Below are positions 16,033 to 25,627 of a DNA stretch of 57,106 nt, one piece after another. Every line of letters begins with the position of its first letter. The first letter of the stretch is position 1. Source of the stretch: Arthrobacter sp. GTDB lineage: Bacteria; Actinomycetota; Actinomycetes; Actinomycetales; Micrococcaceae. A model generated the notes under the pieces. It made no database searches. It was given only the letters and a program-made list of their open reading frames with translations, and was not told where the DNA came from. Both the position numbers and the translations under genes were made by a program. The DNA lies in the NCBI RefSeq assembly GCF_031179985.1, contig NZ_JAPSHJ010000020.1:1-57106 (forward strand), given 5' to 3'.

Positions 16033-18641
16033 GAGGCACTCTTGGATTCGTGGGCGGTTGGGCTCATCTTCCCAGGACCGGCAGGGGCGCCGGCGCCGGA
16101 AGAGAGGGGCAGGCGGATGATCATGGTGAGCCCGCCACCCGGGGTTGGTTCTGCCGTCAGCGTTCCGCCCATCGCTTCGGTGAAACCTTTGGCGACGGCC
16201 AAGCCAAGTCCGATCCCAAGGCCCTCCGGTGCGTCGTCGAGGCGCTGGAAAGGCTGGAACATGGCAATGACGTCGGCGGCCGGGACGCCCTGGCCGTGGT
16301 CCACAATCCGCAGCTCACCGCAGGGCCGCCCATCGACAGTGCCCGTTACGGAAGCGCTCGAGGGTCCCAGAATGACGACGTCGGAGTCGGGAGCGTATTT
16401 GAGGGCGTTCTCCACGATGTTGGCAATGACCCGCTCCAGCATGCCCAGGTCGGCGTCAACCGCCGGCATGTTCGGGGCCAGTTCCACGCGCAGGCGTCCC
16501 GCGGATATTCCCCGTAGTGAGTCTTCGATGGCGTCGCGCCAAGTGACCGGAGCGGTGTGGGGCGCGATGGCGTCGCTGGATATCCTGGACATGTCCAGTA
16601 AGTTGCCGATGAGCGCATCCAAGCGGTCCGAGTACGAGTCGATCGTCTGCAACATCTCGGCCTGAACCTCCTCGGGCAGCCGGGTGTGCTGCCGCTGGAG
16701 GGCGGTGACTGCCAGTTTGATTCCTGCCAGCGGTGTCCGAAGGTCATGGCTGACGGCACGCAAGATGGCAGTCCTGATCTTGTTCCCCTCGGCCAGCTTG
16801 GTTGTCTGCTCAAGGCTTCGCTTGAGCGCCTGCCGCTGTTGCAGCAGGAGAAGATGGGCCCCGTGGGCTGACAGCAGGCGGCGCTCTCCCGCTGTGAGGG
16901 TTCTGCCGGACACGACGATGGCAGTCAAGGGATCAGCCAGCTCGGTCGTTTCAGCACTCGAATCCGGGGTTCCCGGACGTAGGGGCGGAGCGTCGCCGGC
17001 ATACGCTTTCAACTCCCACTCCTCCTGGCCGGCAGCGGCCCCTCTCGTGAACAGCCCGGCCGACCGGACGCGGAAGGTTTCACGGACTTTTTCAAGGAAT
17101 GCCCCAACGGTGTCGTCGGCAAGGAGTGCACCCCTGGCCAAGTCGGCAAGGGTGGCGGCCTCGGCGCGGGACAGGGTGGCCTCATGCGACCGTTTGGCAG
17201 AGACACCCACCACCAATGACACCGCGACTGCCACACCGAGGAACACCACAAGGGCAAAGAGGTTCTGGGGATCATCGATGCTGAACGTCCCTACTGGACC
17301 CGTCTCAAAGTAATTGATCAAGAGAGAATCCAGAATGGCTGCAACCACTGCCGGCCAGAGGCCTCCGATGAACGCCACCGCGATCACGCCCGTCAGATGG
17401 ACCAGCACATGCGTAGCAAGGTTCAGCTCCGGACCAAGGGACATCAACGCCGTGGCCAGGACCGGCAGAAGAACCGCCAGGACAAAACCCACGCCCGTTC
17501 TGGTCCGGCCCAGCAGTCCGGGCACCCGCCGTCGCAGCGACCGCGGTGCCCAGGGATGCGACACCATGTGGACATCAATGTCGCCGGAATCCCGCACCAC
17601 CTTGGCGCCCACGCCCACGCCCCCGCCCAGGAACCCTTTGAAGCCGCGGGAAACGCCAACCACTATTTGGGTGGCGTTCACGTCGCGGGCAAACTCCAGC
17701 AGGCCGTCGGCCGGGTCATCAACGGCCACCGTGTGATAACTTCCGCCGAGTTCTGTGACCAGACGGTGCTGGATTTCCAGTTCCTGCCAAGATTCCGTTG
17801 CAGCACCGTTCGCACGGCGGGCATGAACCGCCAGCAGATCCCCGCCGCTGACCCTGGACAGGATCCTGGCTGCGCGGCGGACGAGCACTTCCCCCTCGGG
17901 ACCTCCGCTGAGTCCGACAACCACTCGTTCGCGTGCGGGCCAGCTGGTGCGGATGCCCTCCACCTCCCGGTACTTCGAGAGTCCTTCATCCACCCTGTCG
18001 GCAAGCCAGATGAGGGCGATCTCCCGCAGCGCCGAGAGGTTTCCGAGCCTGAACTCGTTAGCGAGCGCGGTGTCGATCATGTCCGGTGGATACACCTTTC
18101 CTTCGGACAACCGCTGCCGCAACAACTCGGGAGAAACATCAACCAGCTCGATCTGGTCGGCCCTCCGCACCACGTCATCGGGCACCTGTTCCGGCCGTGG
18201 AACCTCCGTTATGGCGGACACAACATCGCCCAGCGACGTCAACTGCTGGATATCCACCGTTGAAAGGACGTCAATGCCGGCGGCCAGGAGCTCCTCCACG
18301 TCCTGCCAGCGCTTTTCGTTGCGGCTTTTGGGCATGTTGTTATGACCGTACTCATCAACGATTGCTACCTCCGGATGGCGGGCCAGGACGACGTCGACAT
18401 CCATTTCCCGGAAGTGCGCATCCTGTTGCACACCCCCTCCCCCGGCGGCAGCGGCCGGTATGACCTCCAGCCCGGACAAAAGCTTTCGCGTCTGCGGGCG
18501 GCCCTTGTCATATGCGGTGGCCACCACAACATCCCGTCCGGCGGCCAGGAGCTGGTGGGCTTCCTGCAACATGGCATACGTTTTGCCGGCGCCTGGAGCC
18601 GCGCCCAGGAAAATGCGAAGAGAGCCCCGTGACATGCTCAC
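16029..18641 (-). CDS. kdpD: KdpD sensor histidine kinase
   Basis: 870 aa, close to the usual size. Domains in order: the KdpD N-terminal ATP-binding domain with Walker A GAAPGAGKT (13-21), a universal-stress-like domain (about 240-370), four clustered membrane helices with the DUF4118 fold (about 385-500), a GAF-like domain, then HisKA with AVSHDLRTPLAGIK and the HATPase domain (IVENALKYAP, GLGIGLGLAVAKG). It senses potassium limitation and phosphorylates KdpE. The gene can start at GTG 18641 or ATG 18635, two codons in; neither has a strong ribosome site. It begins 7 nt after the stop of the MmyB-like regulator. Confidence 0.92.
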   Translation of the reverse strand: MSMSRGSLRIFLGAAPGAGKTYAMLQEAHQLLAAGRDVVVATAYDKGRPQTRKLLSGLEVIPAAAAGGGGVQQDAHFREMDVDVVLARHPEVAIVDEYGHNNMPKSRNEKRWQDVEELLAAGIDVLSTVDIQQLTSLGDVVSAITEVPRPEQVPDDVVRRADQIELVDVSPELLRQRLSEGKVYPPDMIDTALANEFRLGNLSALREIALIWLADRVDEGLSKYREVEGIRTSWPARERVVVGLSGGPEGEVLVRRAARILSRVSGGDLLAVHARRANGAATESWQELEIQHRLVTELGGSYHTVAVDDPADGLLEFARDVNATQIVVGVSRGFKGFLGGGVGVGAKVVRDSGDIDVHMVSHPWAPRSLRRRVPGLLGRTRTGVGFVLAVLLPVLATALMSLGPELNLATHVLVHLTGVIAVAFIGGLWPAVVAAILDSLLINYFETGPVGTFSIDDPQNLFALVVFLGVAVAVSLVVGVSAKRSHEATLSRAEAATLADLARGALLADDTVGAFLEKVRETFRVRSAGLFTRGAAAGQEEWELKAYAGDAPPLRPGTPDSSAETTELADPLTAIVVSGRTLTAGERRLLSAHGAHLLLLQQRQALKRSLEQTTKLAEGNKIRTAILRAVSHDLRTPLAGIKLAVTALQRQHTRLPEEVQAEMLQTIDSYSDRLDALIGNLLDMSRISSDAIAPHTAPVTWRDAIEDSLRGISAGRLRVELAPNMPAVDADLGMLERVIANIVENALKYAPDSDVVILGPSSASVTGTVDGRPCGELRIVDHGQGVPAADVIAMFQPFQRLDDAPEGLGIGLGLAVAKGFTEAMGGTLTAEPTPGGGLTMIIRLPLSSGAGAPAGPGKMSPTAHESKSAS

Positions 18642-18648
18642 AATTCTG

Positions 18649-19545
18649 TCAGCCCTGGCCTGCAGACGCGTCCGTTTCTACGGCCTGCGAAGGTTTGGGG
18701 GCCGTCGTCCCGGCACCGAAGCTGCCGAGCAGTTGCAGGGAATCGGCCGACGGCGATCCCGGCTTTGCGGAAAACACCCGCAGCACCTGATCCGGATCGT
18801 CCAGGCGTGCCAAATCTTCGAAGTTCAGTTCCAGGTCGCCCACGATCGGGTGGTGGAGGCGCACTACGCCGGCCGATCCTTTGGCCACCCGGTGCCCTGC
18901 CCACCACTGGCGGAAGTGCTCGCTGCGCACTGCGAGTTCGCCCACGAGCTGATTGGCCTGGGGATCGTTGGGGTGCCGTCCGACATCCGAGCGAAGAGTT
19001 CCCACGGCTTCGGATGCCACTGCCTTCCAGTCCCGGAAGAGCTCCCGCGCGGAGGGCTCAAGAATGAGCCAGCGGGTGAGGTTCCGCTCCGTTTCGGGCA
19101 TGGCAGGGAAGTCGGCAAGCAACAGGAACGCAAGAGGGTTTCCGGCAAGAACATCGGTCCGGCGCCCCAGAACCAGGGCGGGCACATTTCCCACGGCGTC
19201 GAGAAGCTGCAGCAAGGCAGGCCGGACGCCCTGTGCCGGTATCGGCGAAGACTCCTCACAGTTTTCGAGAAGGTCAAGCATGTGCGCGTGTTCGCTGGGA
19301 TTCAGCCTCAGCGCCCGGGCTACCGAATCCAGCACCGCCCGGGAGGGATGAATGTTCCTGCCCTGTTCCAGCCGGGTGTAGTAGTCCGTGCTGACATCGG
19401 CCAGGCGAGCGATCTCCTCGCGCCGGAGACCAGGCACACGCCGGGCGCTGGACGTCGCTCCTATTCCGGCTTGCTCCGGACTCAACCGTGACCGCATTGC
19501 CTTCAGGAACTTTCCAAACTCAGCGCTCTGACCCATGGTTTCCAT
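18649..19545 (-). CDS. XRE-family regulator with MmyB-like ligand-binding domain
   Basis: 298 aa. A helix-turn-helix domain of the XRE type lies at about residues 12-85 (LRREEIARLADVSTDYYTRLEQGR). It is followed by the MmyB-like domain (ALVLGRRTDVLAGNPLAFLLLADF, RNLTRWLILEPSARELFRDW, HPIVGDLELNFEDL), thought to bind a fatty-acid-like ligand. The two possible ATGs (19545 and 19536) both lie in or next to a perfect 15-bp inverted repeat, so the gene is probably autoregulated. It lies directly ahead of kdpD, 7 nt apart, and may be co-transcribed with it. Confidence 0.87.
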   Translation of the reverse strand: METMGQSAEFGKFLKAMRSRLSPEQAGIGATSSARRVPGLRREEIARLADVSTDYYTRLEQGRNIHPSRAVLDSVARALRLNPSEHAHMLDLLENCEESSPIPAQGVRPALLQLLDAVGNVPALVLGRRTDVLAGNPLAFLLLADFPAMPETERNLTRWLILEPSARELFRDWKAVASEAVGTLRSDVGRHPNDPQANQLVGELAVRSEHFRQWWAGHRVAKGSAGVVRLHHPIVGDLELNFEDLARLDDPDQVLRVFSAKPGSPSADSLQLLGSFGAGTTAPKPSQAVETDASAGQG

Positions 19546-19563
19546 TGTCCATGGGTCAGAGCG
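19524..19563. promoter_or_regulatory. Perfect 15-bp inverted repeat over the regulator's start codons
   Basis: CGCTCTGACCCATGG (19524-19538) and its exact complement (19549-19563) are separated by 10 bp. One arm contains the second possible start codon of the MmyB-like gene and its next codons; the spacer contains the first ATG. It could be an operator or an mRNA hairpin that hides the start. Confidence 0.6.
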
Positions 19564-19591
19564 TGGTTTTCATACTTCGTGGCAACAACAG

Positions 19592-22500
19592 CTACCGACG
19601 GCGCAGGAACCAGACTGTCCCACCGCCAGCGCCAGCCCCCAGGAGCATAAGACCCGCTGCCATGGCGATCCACAGCCACAACGGCACTCCGTCGGGCGAC
19701 GGTGCTAGGTCTCCAGTCGAAGCGGCGCCGGTACCCGGGCGGGTCCCGGTCATAACGGCTGCGCTAACCGGTGCTGCGTCTGCGGCAGGAGCAGCAAAAG
19801 CCCCAGCGGGCAGGCAGCCGGCCGTGGAAGTACCCGGCCCGGCTACAAGACCGGCAGTACGCTTCCCGGCCGCCGGAGCCTCGCCGTTCCCGCTGTTGCC
19901 AACGATGACAGTGACCACCTGCGTGTCCGAGCTGCGGCTGCCGTTCGCGAGTGTGGCTGACTGGGTCATGGTGAGTCTGTATTCACCGGCCGCGGGGAAC
20001 GCCCAGGTGGCGTGCGCGTGGACGCCAACCGGCACTGAAAGGCTCCGCCCCGGGCTGAGGAGCTGGACGGGTTCTCCGAACGCGCCGAGTTCATAGATGG
20101 TCACAGCACCGGGGCCGCTTACGTTATCGAGCGACCAGGTCACGGGCCCCACCACATCGGACCCCAGCGATTGGGTGTTCCACCCCAGCCATGGAAGGCC
20201 TGCGGCCTGCGTCTGCGGCAACTGGTACACGATCGCTCCAGGTTCGCCGAGGAAGCCGAATGCGCCCTCCGGTATGCGGGTGGCAGCGCTGGCTCCCACA
20301 TTCAGGACAACCTCGCCCGGCTCCCGCCAGGCCGGCACGGCGGTGGTTCCGTCCTTCAGAAAGGAGCGCAGGCGCCCGTCAATCACGCGGGTCGCGTAGT
20401 CCACGTGCCCGGCGGCGATCACTGCTGCGCCGGCCGCGATCCCGGCCCCGGCGGATGTGCTGGCCTTGCCAGTTTCGGATTCCTCCAGCCAACCGGGCAG
20501 GGCACCGCCCGCCTTCGCAGGCGCACCGGGCAGGCAGACCGTGCCGGGTCCCACGGGGCTGCCCGCAACCGCCCGGCCGCCTGCCGCACCTTGTGCAGCA
20601 TCAGGCACCGCACTGGTAGAGACGATCGGCGCGGTTTTCACGCCGCCGTCGATTGTGTCGATGGACTTCCCCGCGAAACAGTCGCCGGGATCCACCGTCG
20701 ATGCGTCCACTGACTCGCCCACGGTCCACGCGACGGTGAAGTCACTGCTGGCACCCGTGGCTGCAGTCCGATTGAACGCCATGCAGTACACCCCCGGGTG
20801 GGAGAACACCCACGTGCCATGCTGGTGGACGCCGGACGGAATGGTGAACTGGTTCGTACCGTCCGTGGTGTTGAACTTCATTGCAGCTGCGCCGAACGTG
20901 CCCAGCTGGTACAAGGCCATCTTCCCGGGTGCCGCACCCTCGCTGCCTGTGGTGCCAAGCTTCTTGAGCGTCCATGTCACGTCCCCGGCTTCTGGGACCT
21001 CTTCTGTGGACCAGCCGGGCCAGATGAGCCCTGCCTCCTCGCTTTGCCCCAGTACATAGGCAGTGGAGCCTTCGGTGCCGATGAACCCGAACGGCGAGCC
21101 AGCAGTGACAGGTCTGCGGGCTGCATCGCGGACCTGCAGGACGGTCTTGGCAGGGTCACGATAGACGACGGTGCCTTGGCTGGAGTCCTTAACCTGGGTG
21201 GTGAACATGCCGCCCAGCTGGCGGCTCGCCAGGTCAAGGTGCCCAGCACCGATGACGGTCACGTTGCTGGGCTGCGTGCCCGTGCCGGGATCCGGCGTCG
21301 GTTTGGGCGTTGGGGCCGGGGCCGGCCCGGTGCCGGTCCCGCCGGACGCGCAGGGTACGACGGCGACACGGTTGACGTAGTCAGGCTCCCCCGGCGTGGT
21401 GCTCCCTACCGCGATGGTGAGAGTCGTCGTCGTGCTCGAGGCTGCCCCCGTTACTTTAGGAACAGCCGAAAATGTGAGTGGGACACAGTACACGCCGGGC
21501 GCAGAGAAGCTCCACACCAGCATGTTGAGCGAGCGCGGGGCGAGGTCCGCTTGGGTCCGCCCCGCTGAGGTATCGGAGGACAGGACAGCGCCGGTCGAGC
21601 GCTCCGCCGTAACAGTTCCCGGCCCGATTACGGTGCCCAGGCTAACCCCGGCCTCCCCTACGATCCCCGCGGGGTCGAGCCGGTCCGTTGAAAAGCGCAG
21701 ACCGGGCGCACCCCATGCGCCGTCGGGTCCGAAGACATAGTTGGTGCCATTGCGGACTGAGCTCGAGATGACGATCCGGCTTGGATCGACGTCCCGGGCA
21801 GACGCCGTGGTGGTGGTGTGAACGCGTGCGCCCACTGCAATTTTTCCTTCATCGAGACGGGGTTCCAGTGCCACGAGCCCGGTGTCCGCCACTTTGCGGT
21901 CGGGCTCCGTTACGGCCACAGGCTCCTTGCCGTGTGAGAGCGTGGCCAGGCCGTCGAGCCCGGCGGGACGGTCGCACGGGACCTGGTCCTTGGCCTTGGC
22001 AGGATCGCCGACCCAGACAGTCAGGCGGGCGTCCTGGCCCACGCGTGTGCCGTCACCCTTGAGCATCTTGGCGTTGATGGCCAGGCAGTATTTGCCCTCT
22101 GCAGTGAACGCCCACGTGAAGTGGCGGTGGTTAGCGGCTCCCACGGAAAGGCTCTGCGGCAGCCCGCTGCGCGTGGACCAAAGGAGCGACGACGGGTCGA
22201 AACGTTCGGTCACAGCCCGACTGTCGTAGAGGGCGAACGAACCGCCTGCGGGACCGCGGACCTCCATCAGGCTAAGGTCCTGTGACGAGTAGGGGCCCAT
22301 AGATCCCGGCACGAAGTCCTGCCCGCTCACACCCGGCCAGAGATGTGTCGAGGAGTTGCCTCCTCCTTCGCTCCAGAACCAGAGAGGGCTGCCGGCTGGT
22401 GCTATCGCGGACAGGTCCGAGGCGGCGCTGGGTGAGGGAACTGTGGTTTGCTCGAGCCCGGAAGTAACAACGTCACGGAAGGGAATGCGGCCGTAGGTAC

Positions 22501-23824
22501 CGGCGTCGATGAGCAGGGCAAGGGACCCGCCGTCGTTGGCCAGCGGGGCGCGGACGTCAACATGGCCAGTGGTGAAGACAGTCACCGGCTTCTCAGCGGG
22601 CCCGCCCGGGCCGGGGCCACCGTCACCTGGGACAGGATCAGGCCTGCCTCCGGCGCTGCACATTGGAACCGTCGCCGGAAGGTCCCCGGCCACCACCGTG
22701 TAAGTTGCCGTGCTCGGAGCGGGCTGGTTGCCGCTGCTGCGCAGGACGGGTGCCATCTCGATGGTGAGGCAATAGACGCCCGGAGCGCTGAAGCCGGCCT
22801 GGAGTGCGTAGATGGAGTTGTTCGGGCTCATGCCGAGCCGCGGTTGTGCGGGGTCAGAGCCGAGTGTGCGGGTGTCCCATCCTGCCGACGTCGCCACCCC
22901 GCCCGGGCCCCGCCCCGTCACCGTCGCGTGAGTGCCTTCAGGCGTGAAAGCCCCGGTCAGGGCCAGGTACCCGTTCGTGCTGGGTCTCAGGTCTGTTGTG
23001 GCCGTGGAGCGCCGGTTGATCTCCGGCTGCGCATCCGGAATCATGAAGTCAGCCTGCCCATTCAGCAAGTGGGTCTGGAGGAAGAGCCGCGCGTTCTGCC
23101 CTGTCGCGTAATCCACCGGCGTCAGCCCGGAGGTGCCTACTGTCCCGTCCAGGGCCATTCCTGGTGTGGTGTAGGTGCCATCGTCCGCGCGATCCGCGGC
23201 CGGGATGTTGAGGACCGCGCCTCCGGCCGGGAAAAACTGCTGGTTCCGGTAATCGCCGTTGAAACCGGAGCCCCAATGCTCCGTGTCCACACCGTAGCCC
23301 GGCGTGATCGTCTCAACGACAAGCGGGTTGCCCGCGAACGGGTTGATCTTGGGTGCGAGGCTCACGCGGCCGTGGTCGAGAACAGGAAGGTCGCCCGCGC
23401 TCGTGCGCACCGTCCGCAGCCCGGAGGACTCCGAGGATTCGCCCTGCTTTGCAGTTGCAGTCGGCCCGGTGGCGGCGTCAGGATCTGCGCCCACGGCTGG
23501 GTCTGTCGGGGTGAGCGGTTCAGACGCGGACGGCGCCGGCGTGCTCGAGTCGACGGAAGGCGCTGGGGCAGGAGCCGGGCTTGAAGGTTCAGGGGCGGGA
23601 TCTGTGTCCGGTGTGGGAGTCGGGCCTGAAGGCTCGGTGGCCGGATCTGGGTCCGGGGCTGGAGCCGGGTCAACCGGTTCAGGCTCGGAAGCAGTGGACG
23701 TGGGCGGCGCGGGTGCAGGAGCCGGCTCGGTGGCCCACGCCGGGACCCCCGCGACGGAGCTGAGCAGCGCGGCGGTCAGGAGGACCACGGCGGAAGCGGT
23801 GCGGAGGGGTCTTAAGCGGGTCAC
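19592..23824 (-). CDS. Large membrane-anchored surface protein with repeated 'choice-of-anchor M' domains
   Basis: 1410 aa, GTG start with GGAAAG upstream. A signal peptide (about 1-31, AGVPAWA) is followed by a Pro/Ala/Glu/Asp-rich wall-spanning stretch (about 32-100). About five repeats of the actinobacterial surface-anchored domain follow, each beginning with a 'GHVDxxxxL/R' type strand and ending with a His-rich 'HxHxxWxFxxxGxYxL' motif, for example VHAHATWAFPAAGEYRLTM and VHQHGTWVFSHPGVYCMAF. The C-terminus is a single membrane helix (VPLWLWIAMAAGLMLLGAG) and RRR, with no LPxTG. It belongs to the anchored-repeat metal ABC system; the repeats may hold or hand over metal, which is my inference. 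Confidence 0.82.
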   Translation of the reverse strand: MTRLRPLRTASAVVLLTAALLSSVAGVPAWATEPAPAPAPPTSTASEPEPVDPAPAPDPDPATEPSGPTPTPDTDPAPEPSSPAPAPAPSVDSSTPAPSASEPLTPTDPAVGADPDAATGPTATAKQGESSESSGLRTVRTSAGDLPVLDHGRVSLAPKINPFAGNPLVVETITPGYGVDTEHWGSGFNGDYRNQQFFPAGGAVLNIPAADRADDGTYTTPGMALDGTVGTSGLTPVDYATGQNARLFLQTHLLNGQADFMIPDAQPEINRRSTATTDLRPSTNGYLALTGAFTPEGTHATVTGRGPGGVATSAGWDTRTLGSDPAQPRLGMSPNNSIYALQAGFSAPGVYCLTIEMAPVLRSSGNQPAPSTATYTVVAGDLPATVPMCSAGGRPDPVPGDGGPGPGGPAEKPVTVFTTGHVDVRAPLANDGGSLALLIDAGTYGRIPFRDVVTSGLEQTTVPSPSAASDLSAIAPAGSPLWFWSEGGGNSSTHLWPGVSGQDFVPGSMGPYSSQDLSLMEVRGPAGGSFALYDSRAVTERFDPSSLLWSTRSGLPQSLSVGAANHRHFTWAFTAEGKYCLAINAKMLKGDGTRVGQDARLTVWVGDPAKAKDQVPCDRPAGLDGLATLSHGKEPVAVTEPDRKVADTGLVALEPRLDEGKIAVGARVHTTTTASARDVDPSRIVISSSVRNGTNYVFGPDGAWGAPGLRFSTDRLDPAGIVGEAGVSLGTVIGPGTVTAERSTGAVLSSDTSAGRTQADLAPRSLNMLVWSFSAPGVYCVPLTFSAVPKVTGAASSTTTTLTIAVGSTTPGEPDYVNRVAVVPCASGGTGTGPAPAPTPKPTPDPGTGTQPSNVTVIGAGHLDLASRQLGGMFTTQVKDSSQGTVVYRDPAKTVLQVRDAARRPVTAGSPFGFIGTEGSTAYVLGQSEEAGLIWPGWSTEEVPEAGDVTWTLKKLGTTGSEGAAPGKMALYQLGTFGAAAMKFNTTDGTNQFTIPSGVHQHGTWVFSHPGVYCMAFNRTAATGASSDFTVAWTVGESVDASTVDPGDCFAGKSIDTIDGGVKTAPIVSTSAVPDAAQGAAGGRAVAGSPVGPGTVCLPGAPAKAGGALPGWLEESETGKASTSAGAGIAAGAAVIAAGHVDYATRVIDGRLRSFLKDGTTAVPAWREPGEVVLNVGASAATRIPEGAFGFLGEPGAIVYQLPQTQAAGLPWLGWNTQSLGSDVVGPVTWSLDNVSGPGAVTIYELGAFGEPVQLLSPGRSLSVPVGVHAHATWAFPAAGEYRLTMTQSATLANGSRSSDTQVVTVIVGNSGNGEAPAAGKRTAGLVAGPGTSTAGCLPAGAFAAPAADAAPVSAAVMTGTRPGTGAASTGDLAPSPDGVPLWLWIAMAAGLMLLGAGAGGGTVWFLRRR

Positions 23825-23870
23825 GTTGTGGCTTTCCAGGGTGCGGGTGGGATTTGGGGCGGGATGCCCC

Positions 23871-23902
23871 GCGGGTGCCGGGATGAGAATCCCGGCACCC
23901 GC
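23871..23902 (-). terminator. Stem-loop between the two surface-protein genes
   Basis: A perfect 13-bp stem (23871-23883 with 23890-23902) with a 6-nt loop follows the stop of the upstream gene by 6 nt. There is no T-tract, so it may weaken rather than end transcription into the 1410-aa gene. Confidence 0.5.
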
Positions 23903-23908
23903 CGTCGA

Positions 23909-24631
23909 CTATTTGGTGACGATCTTGTAGGTCAGAGGATCGGACGCAGCTACTTTGCCCTCAACGTTCGAGGCCTTGATGGTCACGTAGTAGGTACCCG
24001 CTGCGGAAAAGGTCCACTTCGGGTGGACGTGGAGCGCCTCGGGGGCCGTCACGTCTGCCACCCTCGCGGTGTGTGTGGTTCCCGAGGAAACAACGTTCTG
24101 GGTCGAATCAAACACAACGCTTACGCTGCCCGGGTTCCCGGACGCCGGGACAACGCTGTAGGCAATGCGGTCACCGTTGACGAGAACTCCCTCGGCGCCG
24201 ATCCCCTCGGGTGCTTCCGAGCCGGACAGGGCGAAGCCCGCGAGGAGCTGGGACGGATTGGAGTCGTTGGCCTTGATAACCCACGAAGAGCCCTCACGCT
24301 GGGTCACCACGACGTCGACCACCGGTTCTTTGGTGGGCGACGCAGCAACCTGGGCAGCCGTGTAGTACGCGCCCGTGTACTCATGGTTGAGGCCCAGGAT
24401 GAGCTTGTTTGCCGTGGGGTTGATGCTCGCGCGGGCAATGTCAGCATGCCCTTGTGAGACGTGGTAGGTCGCGGCACTAGCGGCCGGGACCCCGAATGCG
24501 AGGACGAGCGCCGCGACGCCGGCGGCCACTGACCCGGCAAGCCCCAGGGACCTGCGGGGCCTTACTGTCGCTGTGGGTGTGTGCGCTCCGGACGTTGAGG
24601 ATGAGGAGACCGAAATGGAAGAGTGCAGCAT
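23909..24631 (-). CDS. Secreted single-domain 'choice-of-anchor M' protein
   Basis: 240 aa. An Arg-containing signal peptide ends near residue 54 (VPAASA), then one surface-anchored-type domain runs from GHADIARASIN to LHVHPKWTFSAAGTYYVTI at the C-terminus. There is no membrane anchor, so it is probably released or held by partners. The ATG at 24631 follows AAAGGTG; the frame is open further upstream but would place extra residues before the signal peptide. It is controlled by the Zur/Fur-like box at 24682-24698 and is likely co-expressed with the large anchored protein downstream. Confidence 0.78.
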   Translation of the reverse strand: MLHSSISVSSSSTSGAHTPTATVRPRRSLGLAGSVAAGVAALVLAFGVPAASAATYHVSQGHADIARASINPTANKLILGLNHEYTGAYYTAAQVAASPTKEPVVDVVVTQREGSSWVIKANDSNPSQLLAGFALSGSEAPEGIGAEGVLVNGDRIAYSVVPASGNPGSVSVVFDSTQNVVSSGTTHTARVADVTAPEALHVHPKWTFSAAGTYYVTIKASNVEGKVAASDPLTYKIVTK

Positions 24632-24681
24632 GGGCACCTTTCTGGTGCGAGTGGTGTGCGGACGGTGGATGACCATCGTTA

Positions 24682-24698
24682 TTGAGAATGATTCTCAA
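24682..24698. promoter_or_regulatory. Zur/Fur-like box TTGAGAATGATTCTCAA
   Basis: A near-perfect 17-bp palindrome lies about 50 bp upstream of the secreted-domain gene and right behind the permease gene. It closely matches the second box at 29129-29144 and the general Zur/Fur pattern of AT-rich inverted repeats. It gives the surface-protein pair its own metal-responsive promoter. Confidence 0.75.
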
Positions 24699-24718
24699 AC
24701 AAGCTGGACCCTACTGGT

Positions 24719-25627
24719 TTACGCCGCCTTAGTCAATTCAGCCGGCTCAGACACTTGATCGGGCGGGTTCGGCGTCTTGCGGTGGACCAGACGCCAGAGG
24801 ATTCCATGCCGGGGCGCCGCAGCCCATGCCGCGACGAACAGTCCGGTGGCCACGAGCACGATCGTCCCGCCGACGGGCAGGTCCCAGCTCCATGACACAT
24901 AGAGGCCCACTGCTGCCGCGCCTCCTCCGATGAGCGGCGCGAGGAGCATCATGCGGCCCAGGCTGTCTGTGAGCAGGCGCGCGGTTGCGGCCGGTGTTAT
25001 GAGGAGGGCGAGGACGAGGATGGTACCGATGGTCTGGAGAGAAAGGACCACCGCGATGGTCACGAGCACATAGAGTGCCATGTCGAGCCACATCACGGGC
25101 AGCCCCGACGCGCGCGCCATATCCCTGTCGATACTCACGGCCACGAACTCCTTGTGCAGCGCGGCCAGAACGCCGAGAACGAGGACCGTGCCTACGGCAA
25201 CCGTGATGACGTCCTCATCCGGGATCCCCGTGATCGAGCCGAAGAGGAAGGACTCAAGCGAGCCGGAATATCCTGGCGCGCGGCTCACCACGACGATACC
25301 CAGAGCGAACGCCGCAGCGAAGAACACACCGATGACCGAATCCTCGCGCAGCCGGCGGTGCTGAGTGAACACTGCGATCAGGAGTGCCGTGACTACTCCC
25401 GCCACCGCTCCACCGAGGATCAGATTGCCTTGAAGGACGAACGCGACGGCGAGGCCCGGAAACACGGCATGTGAGACGGCATCGCCGATAAAGGCCATGC
25501 CCCGCAACACCACAAAGTTACCCACGATCCCGCAAAGTACTGACGAGGCGACAGCCACGAGCAGCGCACGCGGGAGGAAGGCGAGGTCCGGGTTAGCCAG
25601 ATCGGCGAGGAAATCAGCGAAGGACAT
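24719..25627 (-). CDS. Metal ABC transporter permease, anchored-repeat type (ZnuB-like)
   Basis: 302 aa with about eight membrane helices. It has the ABC-3 family pattern, including AFIGDAVSHAVFPGLAVAF near residue 45, LFGSITGIPDEDV, and LVLALLITPAATARLLTDSLGRMM. It forms the channel for a zinc or manganese importer. The ATG at 25627 shares one base with the ATPase stop (TGATG) and starts the conserved region; the longer open frame lies within the ATPase gene. It belongs to the family variant always linked to surface-anchored repeat proteins, as here. Confidence 0.88.
   Translation of the reverse strand: MSFADFLADLANPDLAFLPRALLVAVASSVLCGIVGNFVVLRGMAFIGDAVSHAVFPGLAVAFVLQGNLILGGAVAGVVTALLIAVFTQHRRLREDSVIGVFFAAAFALGIVVVSRAPGYSGSLESFLFGSITGIPDEDVITVAVGTVLVLGVLAALHKEFVAVSIDRDMARASGLPVMWLDMALYVLVTIAVVLSLQTIGTILVLALLITPAATARLLTDSLGRMMLLAPLIGGGAAAVGLYVSWSWDLPVGGTIVLVATGLFVAAWAAAPRHGILWRLVHRKTPNPPDQVSEPAELTKAA

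Noticed and set aside
15304..16665. Rightward open frame (453 codons) opposite kdpE and kdpD
   Set aside because: It spans two well-supported genes on the other strand and shows no domain.
22448..23584. Rightward open frame (378 codons) opposite the large surface protein
   Set aside because: It is the complement of repeat-rich coding sequence, without motif or ribosome site.
23480..23730. Dense short repeats suggesting a CRISPR-like array
   Set aside because: They encode the Pro/Ala/Asp/Glu wall-spanning stretch of the surface protein; there are no regular spacers.
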